Part shown: piece by piece, positions 9,207 through 20,734 of the stretch | Position numbering within the stretch: the first letter of the stretch is position 1 | How the letters are laid out: every line of letters starts with the position of its first letter | Assembly: GCF_034702125.1 (NCBI RefSeq) | Contig: NC_085857.1 | Location: 57,486,426 to 57,550,425 of the forward strand | DNA length: 64,000 nucleotides | Reading direction: 5' to 3' | Source of the DNA: Engraulis encrasicolus | Lineage: Eukaryota > Chordata > Actinopteri > Clupeiformes > Engraulidae | The notes under the pieces: generated by a model | Told to the model about the DNA's origin: nothing | The model's input: the letters and a program-made list of their open reading frames with translations, nothing else | Databases searched by the model: none | Translations under genes and position numbers: made by a program

Positions 9207-10645
9207 GGAATGATTCAGAATTGAAACCAACAAACCAAACTGGGGAAGGGAAAGAGGAGCAAACATACACAGAGAAAGACCATCTTCACAAAGCAGAAAG
9301 CACATACCAGTGTACTACATGTGGAAAAGCCTTTACAACAGCAGATGGCTTCAAAAGGCATCAGAAAATTCATGGAGAAAAACCATATCTCTGTGCTACA
9401 TGTGGAAGGAAGTTTTCTGAAAAACGTAATCTCATCGCACACCAACGAACTCATTCAGGAGAAAAGCCATTTAAGTGTACATGTGGAAAGGCCTTCACTC
9501 TATCTAGCTCTCTTATTAAACACAAGGTGATCCACACAGGGGTAAAGAAGCATGTGTGCTCTATATGTGGAAAGGTGTTTGTTTATACACACTTGCTGAC
9601 GAGGCACCAGAGACGACATACCGGAGAAAAAAGCTATCATTGTGAAATATGTGGGAAGACCATCAAGTATGACTCTGTCTCAAAGCACAAAAAAATTCAT
9701 ATGGAAGATAAGCGCCACAAGTGCAGCACATGCGAAATGGCTTTCACCACCAATTATCAACTCAAGAGGCATCTGCTGGTCCACACTGGAGAAAAGCCGT
9801 ACCAGTGCACCTCGTGTGGACAGGCCTTTGCAGACTTGCGTACTCTAAAACGTCACCAGAGGAACCACAGTGGAGAACAACCAGCTCCCAGATCCACTGT
9901 GAATCCATCATCACATTCAGCTGGTCCCACTCTGACTCCTTTGATTGGTTCCACCTTCAATCCATCCACACACACTCCTAGGTCGAGCTTCAATCCATCC
10001 ACACACACTCCTGGCTACACCTTTAATCCATCCACACACACTCCTGGCTACACCTTTAATCCATCCACACACACTCCTGGCTACAGCTTACATCCATTCA
10101 CACACGCTCCAGGGTCGACCTGTAATCCATCCACACACTCAGCTGGTCCCACCCTGACTCCTTCGACTGGATCCACCTCAAATCCATCCACAAACACTGC
10201 TGGATCCACCTTAAATCCATCCACACAGTCAGCTCATCCCACCCAGACTCCTTCGACTGGGTCCATCTTAAATCCATCCACAAACACTGCTGGATCCACC
10301 TTAAATCCATCCACACAGTCAGCTCATCCCACCTTGACTGCTTTGACTGGGTCCACCTTAAATCCATCCACACAGTCAGATCGTCCCACCTTGACTCCTT
10401 TGACTGGCTCCACAGTAAATCCGTCCACACACACTCCAGCGTCCACCTTAATTCCATTCACACACACTCCAGGGTCCTCCTTAAATCCATCCTCCCCGTC
10501 AGCTGGTCCGACTATGAGTCCTTTTCCTTCTGGTCCGAGTCCGAGTCCTTCTCCAGCTGCATCTCCCTCATCAGGTATGGACCCTAGATTAACAATTAAT
10601 CATCTTAACCCATTAACCCATGAAATGTTCAGTAATAGCTGCTGA
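9207..10645 (+). CDS. C2H2 zinc-finger exon A with Pro/Ser/Thr repeat tail
   Basis: Terminal-type exon of a C2H2 zinc-finger protein, presumably a nuclear DNA-binding factor. It opens at the acceptor TCTTGCAG, phase 1 (GNDSELKPTNQ), so the in-frame ATG at 9167 is probably intronic. Seven fingers follow: YQCTTCGKAF, YLCATCGRKF, FKCTCGKAF, HVCSICGKVF, YHCEICGKTI, HKCSTCEMAF and YQCTSCGQAF. Finger 3 has C-x-C instead of C-x2-C through a one-codon loss, and finger 5 is one residue short before its first His, as in its paralogues. After the last finger the frame runs on about 250 residues of NPSTHTPGST-type repeats. A good donor, TCAG|GTATGG at 10574/10575, may splice to a further exon instead of using the stop at 10643. 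No matching first exon lies upstream in the window. Confidence 0.85.
9890..10530 (+). repeat. Coding minisatellite in zinc-finger exon A
   Basis: In-frame repeats of about 48-51 bp and multiples encode variants of STLNPSTHTPGS and SAGPTLTPLTGS. Three successive 42-bp units with GYTFNPSTHTP are nearly identical, which shows recent local expansion. Unit boundaries stay in frame throughout. The same repeat family sits at the same place in exon D. Confidence 0.9.
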
Positions 10646-10661
10646 AAAGATTTTAGCCTTT

Positions 10662-10765
10662 AGTAATGCATTATGGCTTGGTCATGAGCAAATTTATAAT
10701 GTTGTGTCTTAATGGTTTAATTGACTATTACCATAATGCCAATGACCAAGTCGTAATGCATTACT
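10662..10765. mobile_element. Small MITE with TAATGCATTACGACTTGG ends
   Basis: The ends AGTAATGCATTA...TTGGTCAT and ATGACCAAGTCGTAATGCAT are inverted copies about 100 bp apart. The same element follows exon D at 46186-46318, and one arm of it lies at 23457-23545. Its shared position downstream of exons A and D suggests it was present before the cluster duplicated. Confidence 0.7.
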
Positions 10766-11167
10766 TTGGACAATTTTATTTCATAACATGGACGCTATGT
10801 TGAGATCATTCTCAAAATTGAGAGGCATTGCATGGCAGTCATGGAAGCCCATATCCTTGATGTTTCGCTGTCAGCTGTTTTTGTTTGTTTGAGCTGGTAA
10901 CCCACTCTTCAATCTTCAATATACCCCTTAGATTTCCATGCCACGATTTGGTGCTTTGGTGGTATGGACATCCTAACTCACCAGAAATAAAACCCCATTG
11001 AAAATGAATGCCAAAAAACAACATTATTGTTGTTATTAGGCTGTGAGTGGTGGTCTGTTTGTTGTCTGTTTAAGAAAAGTACAGGTCATCAGCTAGTAAG
11101 TTGAATATAGTGTTGGTATCTTTATACTTATCTTGTTATTTAGTAATGCCTTTCTATCTTGTTATAG
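10766..11167. other. Intergenic or intronic DNA between exons A and B
   Basis: It contains a stretch (10770-10830) reading ATAACATGGACGCTATGTTG, related to the 3' flanks of B (13285-13330) and D (46330-46375). The last 60 bases form the polypyrimidine-bearing intron end of exon B, similar in sequence to the intron end of exon A. Nothing else is recognised. Confidence 0.5.
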
Positions 11168-12168
11168 GTGATGATACTGAATGGAAAACATCAAACAGAA
11201 ATGGGAAACCTTTTACAGAAAAAGACCATCTTATCTCGCCCCTTGAGTGTAGCACATGTGGAAAATGTTTTGCAACCAAAGCTGTTCTCAAAAGACATCA
11301 GAGGGTGCACACTGGAGAAAGGCCGTACTCATGCTGTACATGTCCAAAGGCCTTCGCACGACGATGTCAACTGATGAGACATGAGAAAACCCACACTGCA
11401 GAAAAGTCACATCAGTGTGGTACATGTGGAAAAGTCTTCACACGACAAGGGCACCTGGAAAGGCACGAGAAAAGATACACCGTCAAACCTGTGGGGCAAA
11501 GAGGAGAAGAGGACAAAACGCACCAAACCGAAAAAGGGCATCTTTGTTGCGCAGAACCACCTAAGTTACTCCCTTGCACCATGTGTGGAAAGGAATTCCC
11601 GAATGTAACACGACTTGAGATTCACATTAGAAGCCATACAGGGGAAAAGCCATACTTGTGCGCCACGTGCGGAAAGAGTTTTTCTCAAAACAGCCATTTC
11701 ATCGAACATAAGCAAACTCATTCTGGAGAAAAAAGATTTAAGTGTACAACCTGTGGAAAGGCCTTCGCCAATTCTAGTGGTCTATCTGGACATAAGAAAA
11801 TCCACTCAAGTGGAAAACATGCGTGTCCTACATGTGGAAAAGTTTTTGCTCATATGCACTTATTGACGAGGCACCAGAGACGTCATACTGGAGAAAAACC
11901 GTATCATTGCGAAATATGTGGAAAGACCCTCGCATATGACACTGCCTTTAAGCACAAACAAATTCATATGCAAGGAAAGCTGCATAAGTGCACCATATGT
12001 GAAATGGCTTTTAGAAGGAGCAGTCAACTCAAGAGGCATCTCCTGGTCCACACTGGAGAAAAGCCGTACCAGTGCACCTCATGTGGACAGGCCTTTGCAG
12101 ACCTACGTACTCTGAAACGTCACCATAGAAGACATACTGGAGAACAACCAGATCAGTGCAACACGTAA
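11168..12168 (+). CDS. C2H2 zinc-finger exon B (ten fingers)
   Basis: The exon starts at acceptor CTTGTTATAG in phase 1 with GDDTEWKTSNRNGKPF and ends at TAA 12166-12168. Ten C2H2 units are visible. The first three end HQRVH, HEKTH and HEKRY; in the third, the last zinc-ligand His is Tyr. A finger-free spacer (PVGQRGEEDKTHQTEKG) follows, then seven more fingers ending at YQCTSCGQAF...HHRRH and a short tail GEQPDQCNT. The architecture matches exon F closely, including the Tyr and the spacer, but lacks the repeat tail of A and D. The frame is intact. No first exon for it is visible upstream in this window. Confidence 0.85.
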
Positions 12169-12814
12169 AAAGACAATTGTAATCTAAAATACCCATAATG
12201 GACAATCTGGGCTATTTCATGTCATAACACAGAAGTTGAGAGTGATTTTGTCTATTAATAGTTTCTTTCAGGAGACATTTGTAAGTCCCACCCTGGTATC
12301 ATGAAAAGGCATATTCACTAGTGCATTCTGTGTGTTGGTGCAATGACTTTACATGATAACTTGTGGTTTAGACCACAGCTGAAAATCTGTTTTGTCACGT
12401 GACCAGGCTCGAGTGAGGCAAGTAGTTTTCCTGTGACTGCAGAGAATTTCTGCTGCTAAATGTGAAAATACTAAGCTGTATCCTGACTGAAACCACAACC
12501 TGTCAGTAAAGCAACATTTCCGTCACTTTTACTTTTGCTAAGTAAAGGGAAGCAAGCAAGCAAAATAGCGAAAGTGTACGAGTTAACATGCAAAGGCTGT
12601 GGTGCGCGCTCATGATAAACGGTTCAAGTCTGCGTTTTATCCAAACGTAGCGCCACGATGCCATGTCATAAATTCAGATAATCCTTAAACTCAAGTGTTG
12701 TATTTATAATACATGTGTGAGTTCAAAAGTGTTTTATATCCTAGTACATGTCTGAGTTCAAAAATGTTTTATTTTACACGCTATATTGAAAATTAGTTTT
12801 ATGTTGTGCACCTA
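12169..12814. other. 3' flank of exon B
   Basis: No gene is visible. It includes a run reading AAGCAAGCAAGCAAAATAGC and otherwise unremarkable AT-rich DNA. No clear polyadenylation signal could be tied to exon B. Confidence 0.35.
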
Positions 12815-13166
12815 AAGCCAGGCTCAAACTACACGACTAGCGATTGTGTGTCCGATTTTGGCGTCGGTGTGCACCGCACACTAGAAGAGAATCGCAACTG
12901 TCAATCTTGTCGCTGCTCGCAGCCACCGAGACAATGCCCGACGTTCTATTTCCAGTCGCAAATATCAAACACTGTTTGATTTCTACGATTTGCGATCGGC
13001 GACTCTTTGAGCTGCCAAAGTTCTATATTAGAACGTCGCTCACGACGAGGAAATCTTTCCCGACAATCGCTTGCGATGGTCCTGGGGGGTAACATTCCAG
13101 CGATTGTCGTAAGGGGGGTTTTCAGCCGAGAATCGGCGCGATAGTCGTGTAGTTTGAGCCAGGCTT
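12815..13166. mobile_element. MITE with about 27-bp terminal inverted repeats
   Basis: The left end AAGCCAGGCTCAAACTACAC is the reverse complement of the right end finishing at 13166, with the inversion continuing through CGACTA. The interior is CpG-rich (ATCGCAACTGTC, CAGCGATTGTCG) and encodes no transposase. No perfect target duplication could be recognised. It probably belongs to a hAT or PIF/Harbinger-type non-autonomous family. Confidence 0.75.
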
Positions 13167-13500
13167 CAGTTCACATTCTACTGCACAGTGCTACATTGCA
13201 TCACTAATTGAATGTACACATCAGTGGACTGCCATATAGTGCTCCATTAGTTTGTCAATTTCTCAATATCAATATGGATTATTTTATTATATAACATGGA
13301 TGTGATGTTGAGATCATTCTCAAAAGCGTTTTTGCCCATAAATTGTTCATTTTAAGGCATGTAAGTTCAGATCCTTTTCATGCTCAGAAGTGTTGTATTT
13401 TAAAATAAATGTGTGAGTTCATGAACGTTATCATGCACTGAAGTTTACCTCCTGCTATATAGTGCTACATTAATCATACATCAATCGGATCCGCACAACA
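13167..13500. repeat. Zinc-finger 3' flank repeat (CCATATAGTGCT motif)
   Basis: It contains copies of a motif CTGCCATATAGTGCTCCATT and the segment ATAACATGGATGTGATGTTG. Both recur downstream of exon D (46330-46660), and the first also near 63470-63550. Further copies lie at 13800-13870. This is the shared 3' flank of the duplicated zinc-finger units. Confidence 0.6.
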
Positions 13501-13502
13501 CA

Positions 13503-13790
13503 ATGCCGTCATGGAAAAGCGGTTAGGGCGTCAGACTTGTAGCCCAAAGGTTGCCAGTTCGACTCCCAACCCAGCAGGTTGGTGGGGGGAATAATTAACC
13601 AGTGCTCTCCCCCATCCCTCAGCATGGTACTGTCCCGCCACCCTTTGGGCGCAATTGGGGGCTGCCCCCTTTCACGGATCAGACATAAATGCAATTTCGT
13701 ACTGTGGAGTGTTCGCTTGTGTGCTGTGGAGTGCTGTGTCACAATAACAATGGGACTTGGAGTTTCCCATTTGGCCTTTCACTTCACTTT
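13503..13790 (+). mobile_element. tRNA-derived SINE
   Basis: The head carries a Pol III A-box-like AAGCGGTTAGGGCGTC and, about 35 bases on, a B-box-like AGTTCGACTCC, the spacing of a tRNA gene. A tRNA-unrelated body with CCCTTTCACGGATCAGAC follows, and the 3' end is CACTTCACTTTCAC-like. It is inserted within the 3' flank repeat of exon B. The tRNA part is too diverged to work as a tRNA. Confidence 0.75.
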
Positions 13791-13869
13791 CACATCAGTG
13801 AACTGCCATATAGTATAATTTCTCACTCAATTTCATCACCAATATCCTGCTATATAGTGTTCTGACATC

Positions 13870-14824
13870 ACAGGCTGCCATCACGTTTTAGCGTAGGCTA
13901 TGTATCGTATGCTAGTGCAATCTGAAATGCAGATGGTGCGGGAGAATTTCCAGAAAATCACGATAAAAGTTGCGATTTTTGTAATGCACCTTGAGGGATA
14001 TTTTGAATATTGACAAAGCCTCTTAGCCTACTGAAAAACATCCCACTAAATTTACAGCATGGGTTTCCCACACTTGAAAGAAGCCTAAAGACCGTTGGCA
14101 CATTCCACTCGTCTAGTGGGTTTTTTAAAAATAATTATTATACAGGCTAGTATTGATTTTCAGCTGTCATTTTTGTAATGTTAAGGCAGAATTGTATGTC
14201 TAGTAGCCTAGTAGCCTGGTGTGCAGGCTTTAGAACAGAAGGTGGAAACACTCGAAAGCATACAAAGAGAAAAAAATGATGAAATTATTTATTTTTGAAG
14301 ATAACTGCGACCGCAGCATTTGCACTGGCTGATGAAAGCAAGGGGTGCGCAAACTTAATCAATGTGATAACTGATCAAAGTGTCAGCTATTTTTCTCATA
14401 TCGACAACAGCTAAGCTTCTCCACTCACTGATAAGTTGGCTAGGCCAATGAACATTTCAAACCATAGGAGTTCATATTATTCAGGCTAAACCAGTGATAG
14501 GCTACTATTTTTTCTCAAGAGCCTGAAAGAAAACAGGAGCAGAGGCAGCGCAGTTCCTTTTAACCTGTCAAATCTCTCTCTCCCTTCCTCCCTACATGCC
14601 GTTGATAGACCTCTGAATCAGCATTGAAAAGGTTGGATGAATTTCACAGTTTTGATGTGGACAAGACATTCAATTATTGGTTGTTGGGAATGATGGTTGC
14701 CAAATTATGCTAAGTAAGATGCCTTTATTATTATATTATTTTGGCTTTCTGTGAATAGGCCTATAAGACGAAAGAGCCATTACAATCAGAGGTGAGCGGG
14801 AAGCACACAGAGAGCGCTATGGCC
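13870..14824. other. Unannotated stretch
   Basis: AT-rich DNA with the frequent motif taggccta. There is a CTCTCTCTCCCTTCC pyrimidine stretch near 14575. No gene, inverted repeat or domain is recognised. Confidence 0.3.
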
Positions 14825-15270
14825 AGCTTGTGACAGCATAGATAAAAAGAATTAGCGCGTTGCCATATCATCCGCGGGAACGTCAAAACTGGTGGAAAAA
14901 CCGACCATATATGGTAAAATATGGCCGACCTCGCAGCCCCAGTTTTGCTGTGTCACTGTGTTCCAGGTGTAGCGTTCGTTTCCGTAGACTATTATTGACC
15001 ATTTTTGCACATTTCAAGGCACCAAATTTCAATGGACTCTGTAACTACTTGATCTAAAATGGTAACTTGAGACAGAACAAAAGCAGTTCGGACGAATTTA
15101 TTGTATTAGTGCATGTAAGTAACCTACCCGAGCAAAACTGGATGGGACCGCAAGGTTGTCCATTTTTCATATATGGTCGGTTTTGCAGCAAACTTGGTCA
15201 GCAGAAGTTCCCATGGGATGGTATGACAACACCCTAATTCTTTTTATCTATGGCTCTGCTGTCACAAGCT
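14825..15270. mobile_element. MITE with about 100-bp inverted ends
   Basis: The left end AGCTTGTGACAGCATAGATA is inverted at the right end (to 15270). The match continues through AAAAGAATTAG, the TATCATCC/GGATGGTATG segment and AACCGACCATATATG. The centre of about 230 bp is unrelated. No transposase frame is present. Confidence 0.85.
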
Positions 15271-15429
15271 GTCACACTGAGTGTTGATGGGGAACTATGG
15301 ATTCTACAACTGCTCGTGGTCGTTTGGACATATGGTTATGGTTCTGCCACTTTATAGTTGTTTCCCTGGATTCACGAGGCAGGCAGTGGACTTTGAATGG
15401 AATACTCCCGACGACTACAAGTCCAAGAA

Positions 15430-15740
15430 AAGCAGAGTTAAGGGAGACCGGGGTAAGTTCAGCCACGGGGAAAGTTGAGCACCCTCTTTTTCTTAGAAAT
15501 GGTAAATACATTTTAACATGTCACCACATTCTAAGGTGATGGAAATCCTTTTATAACACTTGTGAAAAAGAGAAAACACTTGTGAAAAACATTTTTGGTC
15601 ACATCATGTCTATAATGTGACTTGATGATCTGCTCTATGGGTGATAATCAAAGTCTTTTTGCACTTTTATAATAACTTTAAAGCATTTCTTTTCATAATT
15701 TTGGCATCGGGGTAAGTTGAGCCACCTATCCTAATGGGAT
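15430..15740. repeat. Dispersed repeat with GGGGTAAGTTGAGCCAC motif
   Basis: The motif GGGTAAGTTGAGCCACC or close variants occurs at 15444-15475 and 15708-15728 and again at 18285-18305, with an inverse form GGCTCAATAACC near 18235. This looks like pieces of one DNA repeat family around the TTAA element at 17.5-18.2 kb. Confidence 0.5.
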
Positions 15741-16258
15741 GTACTGTATAATGGTTGAATACCATGTTATAATTTTTGAGAATAACTAGATAATTTCTTT
15801 CATATCATACCCAGGTGAGTTCAGATGAATGACTTTACGCATGTTTCAGCAAACTCAAACAATAACATTATTACTTTTTTTCTACGTTGCACTCCACCTT
15901 GTTCGCCATTGTATTCAAACAAAGCTGTAAGGGCCCACAATATGTTTATTTCTTTTGTCATGGGTCTGTTGGTTTAGTTGTTTTATTTCACAGATTCATT
16001 AGTTACATTTGTTAGAACTAGTGCAGAGCCCCTTGGGCTATTTGCCCGTGTTGTGTTTCGTAACTTAAGCCTATGTAAAAACTGGGGGCTTGCACTGTCC
16101 TAATGTGCTCCTTAAAAGACATGAAGACATGTTGGATAACTGTAACTTTTTCATTCAAGCTATAATTTTCTACCAGATCAGATAGATAGATATATATTAG
16201 TCTACAGGGTATTCGTGAAAGTCGTGCACTTTGTGACAAGTTTCTGATTTTTGGCAGG
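15741..16258. other. Unannotated AT-rich stretch
   Basis: No gene or repeat structure is recognised. A short GATAGATAGATATATA segment occurs near 16180. Confidence 0.3.
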
Positions 16259-16566
16259 GAGTGCGTCTTAATATGCCACCTTGCCTCCTCCACTTGCCTC
16301 CTCCACTTGCCTCCTCCACTTGCTTCTCGTCATGATGACATCACTGACAACAGCATTATATTTCAATATCTTGCAAAAGCTCAATTGTAGAGTCTTTTTC
16401 TCATTTGCAATTGGGATGGTGAATGAAAAACAGTCCCTCAAAAGTTGTTGTGGCTAGGCTGACAGCTGGGAAACTTTATTGTTTTCTCCACGGAGGAGGG
16501 GCCAGGAGTCGGGACGAGGAGACAAGCGCAGGTGGAGGAGGCAAGGTTGCATATTAAGATGCACTC
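16259..16566. mobile_element. MITE with internal 15-bp tandem units
   Basis: The left end GAGTGCGTCTTAATATGCC mirrors the right end GCATATTAAGATGCACTC. Just inside the left end the unit CTTGCCTCCTCCA is repeated three to four times (16269-16323). The right arm holds one matching GGAGGAGGCAAG unit. The left arm therefore expanded by slippage after insertion. Confidence 0.75.
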
Positions 16567-17539
16567 AGGGTGTTAGGTATGGGTCTAAGGTTTCCAAAAA
16601 CCATCGGCTACAAATTGGCGGCGCCCCCTTGTGGCAGCTATCCATAAAATAAAAAATGGCCCTATTTTGCTTTATTTTTATTTGAAATTGTTCTATAGTC
16701 CACTGTTTCCTATTTCCTTAAATGGAATAATAGTTCAGCCAATCTTGTATAACTATTTGAACTATTTGAACATGTCAAATGTGTGATCATGGTCACTTTT
16801 TTCTTGAAAAACAATACATATTACTCTGTTCACAGTTATGAACTGTACAATCCCATCCCAATTTTCTGCCACAATGACTTACAATATTTAACTGTAATGT
16901 ACACAGTACACAACCACACTGTACAGGTAAAGTGAATTGCTGTAGTGTATTATTTGTTCATTTAGATATTACTGGGACTTAACACTATTATATTGTTCCT
17001 GTATTGTGTCTTATTTTAATCAAGTTATTTTAGGTTGTTCCTTTGAAACTCATTCATTCTTTAATTAACTCTGATGCTGTTGTTACTAAGCGCATGTAAA
17101 CTGAATAGCGAAATCAAACATAAATCTAAAAAGCGTTGGACGCTGTAAGAGGTTTGCGATGTTCACAGACGGCTATTAGATGACCGGTGCAGCAGGACCT
17201 TTTATACTCGCTGGGACGTGGCGTCATCACAACCTGTCCAGTTTCGTTCTGGTTTTAACAAAACTGCTGTCTTTGGTATTGTGACGTGGCGCAAAAGAGG
17301 TAAGGTTCCTGCCAGCGGCTTCAATGTTGGGTGCACTGCTGATTCTATGAAAATGTTCATATTTTCACTATTTTATGTCCAAACGGCGTGAAACTTTGCA
17401 CTGCAATCCGCTGTACCACTGCCAAGTCACCTTCCAAGTTTGAGATGTTTTGGTGCTGTGCTGCAGGAGTTACGCGGGTTACAAAGACACCGATAGAACT
17501 TTCTTGAATTATTAGATAGGCCTAGATAAATAAAACTGG
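16567..17539. other. Unannotated AT-rich stretch
   Basis: No domain is recognised. A small CpG-containing patch lies at 17140-17330. No inverted ends were found. Confidence 0.3.
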
Positions 17540-17543
17540 TTAA

Positions 17544-18213
17544 AGGTACTCTGTGCAGGAAATGGTCAAAAAAGGTAGGCCTACTGCAACTATGCTTGTC
17601 ATTGAAACTGGCTGCCTGTTGCCAAATTTGATCTTTTCATGAAAGTTTACTAAGTAATAGACACTTATTTTCTAGTATGGTCCAAGTAGAGTCATTTTTT
17701 GCAGCTAAAAATGGCTATTTTTGGAAATTCAAAATGGCGGACCCTGGAGAAGATCCCCCACAAAGAAACTGGATCTAACCAAGAAGTGTCATTTTGTTTC
17801 TTTTCCGGTATCCACTTTATGTCGGGTGAACGCCCCTTTAGGAGACCTTCGGTTAGGAGACCTTCGGAGTCCTGAGGTAGAGAATAAATCAAGTCCCCTT
17901 AGCGCTGTAGATGGCGGTAGCGCACGTCTTGAGCAAACACCTCAAAAATAGAAGAAGAAGGAGGGGACAACGCCCCCTTAGGAGACCCAACTTGAGCCCA
18001 CGCTTTTGCATTGAGTGGGCGTGGTTTGCGTTATCTTTCTCTTATCCAGTATTTTTGATCCCCCTTTTCATGTATGAAAAGTGCAATTTTTCCAGTCATA
18101 ATGAATACTTAGAATTTGATGGTGGTGGTAAGTATTCATGAAAAAGGTAACATTAGTGAATGGGCAGCATGAATTCTGGAAATAAACAACTAAACATCTC
18201 ACACAGTGTCCCT
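17544..18213. mobile_element. TTAA-flanked MITE (piggyBac-type target site)
   Basis: The element sits between TTAA at 17540-17543 and TTAA at 18214-18217. It begins AGGTACTCTGTGCAG and ends CACACAGTGTCCCT, imperfect inverted ends. Internal direct repeats GGAGACCTTCGG and GGAGACC occur near 17840-17990. No transposase is present. The TTAA duplication points to piggyBac-type mobilisation. Confidence 0.7.
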
Positions 18214-18217
18214 TTAA

Positions 18218-19479
18218 GCTGAGATTTTTGCTTTGGCTCAATAACCTCAATTTACCCCACACAGTGTCTCTACTTACTACTTACATGTGTAAGTTGAGCC
18301 ACCCGCAAAAAAATATTTTTAAAAGGGAATATTAATTAGTTTAACCATGAAAGTTTATCAATTTGTTTTTGCTCTAATAGTAACAGGAGACTTTGATATT
18401 TGGTACGAATACGCTTTTATCACTTGGCTGTGATGAAAAATGTAAAAAGTGGCTCAACTTACTTTCATTCACTGCCATTCATTTTGAGGCGTGTTTTCCT
18501 ATTGGTGTCAATAACAATCTATTCGGCAATGCAATGAGGGGCATGGACAATTCCATTCAATGCGGCAAGTTCCATTATCGATGCGGCAAGTTCCATAATC
18601 GATGCAGCATTTTTTTCAAGTTTCTATTACTTCCGTGGATATTTCAGGAGCAAATGAATGTTATGTGAAATGAAAGCACTTCAAAGCATTGAAAACTGCA
18701 AGACTGATACAGAAAACAGTCAATAAAATGTTGCTCAGTATCTGACTACTTGTATTGCCTCATCATGATTTATGAAACATTTGCTTTGCTTTCAGCAAAA
18801 ATGTAATGCATTGCAATGCATTGTAGAATTGAATCGAATCGAATCGCTGCCTCCCGAATCGTAATCGAATCGAAACGAATCGTGAGGGCAGTGCCAAATG
18901 CACACCACTATGTTTTCCCCACCAAGTGAGTGCTCCGCCAGCTCATTTTGGGTAGGCAGAGCATTCGAGATGACTGCATATGTGACGGAGCGAGGTCATC
19001 TTGCACCTGTTCGTCCCCCTCTGGGATCAAACCTGTGACCTCGTCAACTACAATGGTCCAGCAATGGGAGACACAGTAGGCCTACGATACTGCTGGACCA
19101 AGAGACCAGTCTCCCAGTCCAATGGCATCGACACTGTATGAGGCTTTGGGAGGGAGCTTTACTAACGTTCCACGCCAACTCTGCTAGTTAGCCTCCGTTA
19201 CACATACCAGGGCTACTCAAACCCACACAGCAGAGGACTCCGATGCGGAGCCGCGTTCAAGTCACCACATCCGTGTCACTGTCACATTCCTTTTGGTTCC
19301 ACTTGGTGGATCAGGGTCGCCACCGTGCACCGCCCACCGCCCCAAATTCTACTGTCAAAACGCGGACCATAATCGCATCCATATCTGATTCACAAACGCG
19401 GACGCGCTGTAAAATCTAACGGACGTTGGTACAGTTTTTGTTGGGGCAGGCACGACCGAACAGCGCTCTCCAGTAAGTA
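18218..19479. other. Mixed repeat debris
   Basis: It holds a GTAAGTTGAGCCACC repeat piece (18285-18305), a run of ATCGAATCGAATCG motifs (18825-18890) typical of fish DNA-element ends, and a segment at 18985-19190. On the minus strand that last segment includes GGTTTGATCCC, resembling a Pol III B box. It may be a degraded SINE, but I cannot place an A box. No protein is encoded. Confidence 0.4.
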
Positions 19480-20690
19480 TTGATTTATTTATATTAGGTG
19501 TATCACGGTGATACACAAAGGTACAAAAAGTATATCTGAAGCTTTTATACTATCAATGCTTATTGATATTTCGTAGGATTTTGTTTTATGACTTTAAAAA
19601 GTGTATGTTAACCCTAGTTGTTTTCAAAACGAGACAGCTAGTTCATTCATTCAAAGACATGGAGAACTACATTGGCTATTGTAGTATTTCCTAAATGCTG
19701 TTAAAATATGATGCCATCCGATACATGGAGGAAGTGCAGTTGAATAAAAATTATCTACATTGTGCCCATTTTAACAGCCTTGTTTACGTTAGCTTGCTAG
19801 CCAGCTACTAGCAAACCGGTTGACTGAAGCAAACTTGTGTAAAGTTAAACGTAGGTCTAAGTGTTCAAATACTCTTATGAAACGACTATATTGGTCTGAA
19901 TTTGGCTCGTGGTACACTTTTACACGGATTGGTGATGCTCTCAACAGGTTTGGCACCAACTGTGTTTTTAACGGTACAAATACTAAAGCGGTGGCATCAT
20001 GTTCTCCTCACGTTAACGAAATCCAGGCTAATTATTTATTAGCAATTAATGGATGGCCATGAACTGCGCCCTCGTCCCATATGCTGTCCATCATTGGTGA
20101 ATGAATGAAGTAGCTGGGCTCATAGTTTGATACAGGTGTCCGCGGTTGGGCTACAAATATCTGAATTTGTTCTTAATCTTGTGCAACAGTAAACAGGTGG
20201 AATTACCTCTGGGTCGGACAGGGCTAGCCAGCTGTAATCCACCCTGCTACGGTGATGCCCGCCTGCCTCCCGGCTTTTACGACCAAGAGTAAGTAGGACA
20301 TTGTACATCTTATAATATTCAACATCATTACTGTCACGGGATAGAGATGTGAAAGAGCGTTGTCCATTCCATATGCAATGCAATGTCTGATTGTCATCTT
20401 ACGAAATTTAAATGAAAGCTCTAAGTTTAGCTCTGTTGCCTTTACAGATCGGAGCGCTGATGTGATGTTTCCCCGTCGACTGATGAGGGAAGGAAGAGAA
20501 GGCATCCACGACACGCGATTGTTCAACATGACAGTGAGACAGAAAAATAATGTCAAGATAAATAAAAAATCATGATGAGTGAAGTTCTTCGTCAGCTTGT
20601 GTTTTTTTCGGGATCTTATTTAAACGGTGTCTAGGCCAGGTCTGTGTTATCTGTAGAATTAAATCTAAATGCTGTTTGTAACGGTTAACT
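19480..20690. other. Unannotated stretch upstream of the acidic exon
   Basis: No recognisable domains. It lies 1-2 kb upstream of the acidic exon and could include an untranslated first exon, but no specific promoter element was convincing. Confidence 0.3.
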
Positions 20691-20734
20691 GGTTTAGTGT
20701 TCGTTTATTGGGATTATAGCATAATAAGAAAGTA

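Noticed and set aside
10098..10457. 119-codon minus-strand frame with RWTQSKES repeats
   Set aside because: Antisense shadow of the exon A repeat tail, for the same reason.
18985..19190. Possible tRNA gene or SINE on the minus strand
   Set aside because: A GGTTTGATCCC B-box-like string is present, but no A box at the right distance and no cloverleaf could be drawn.
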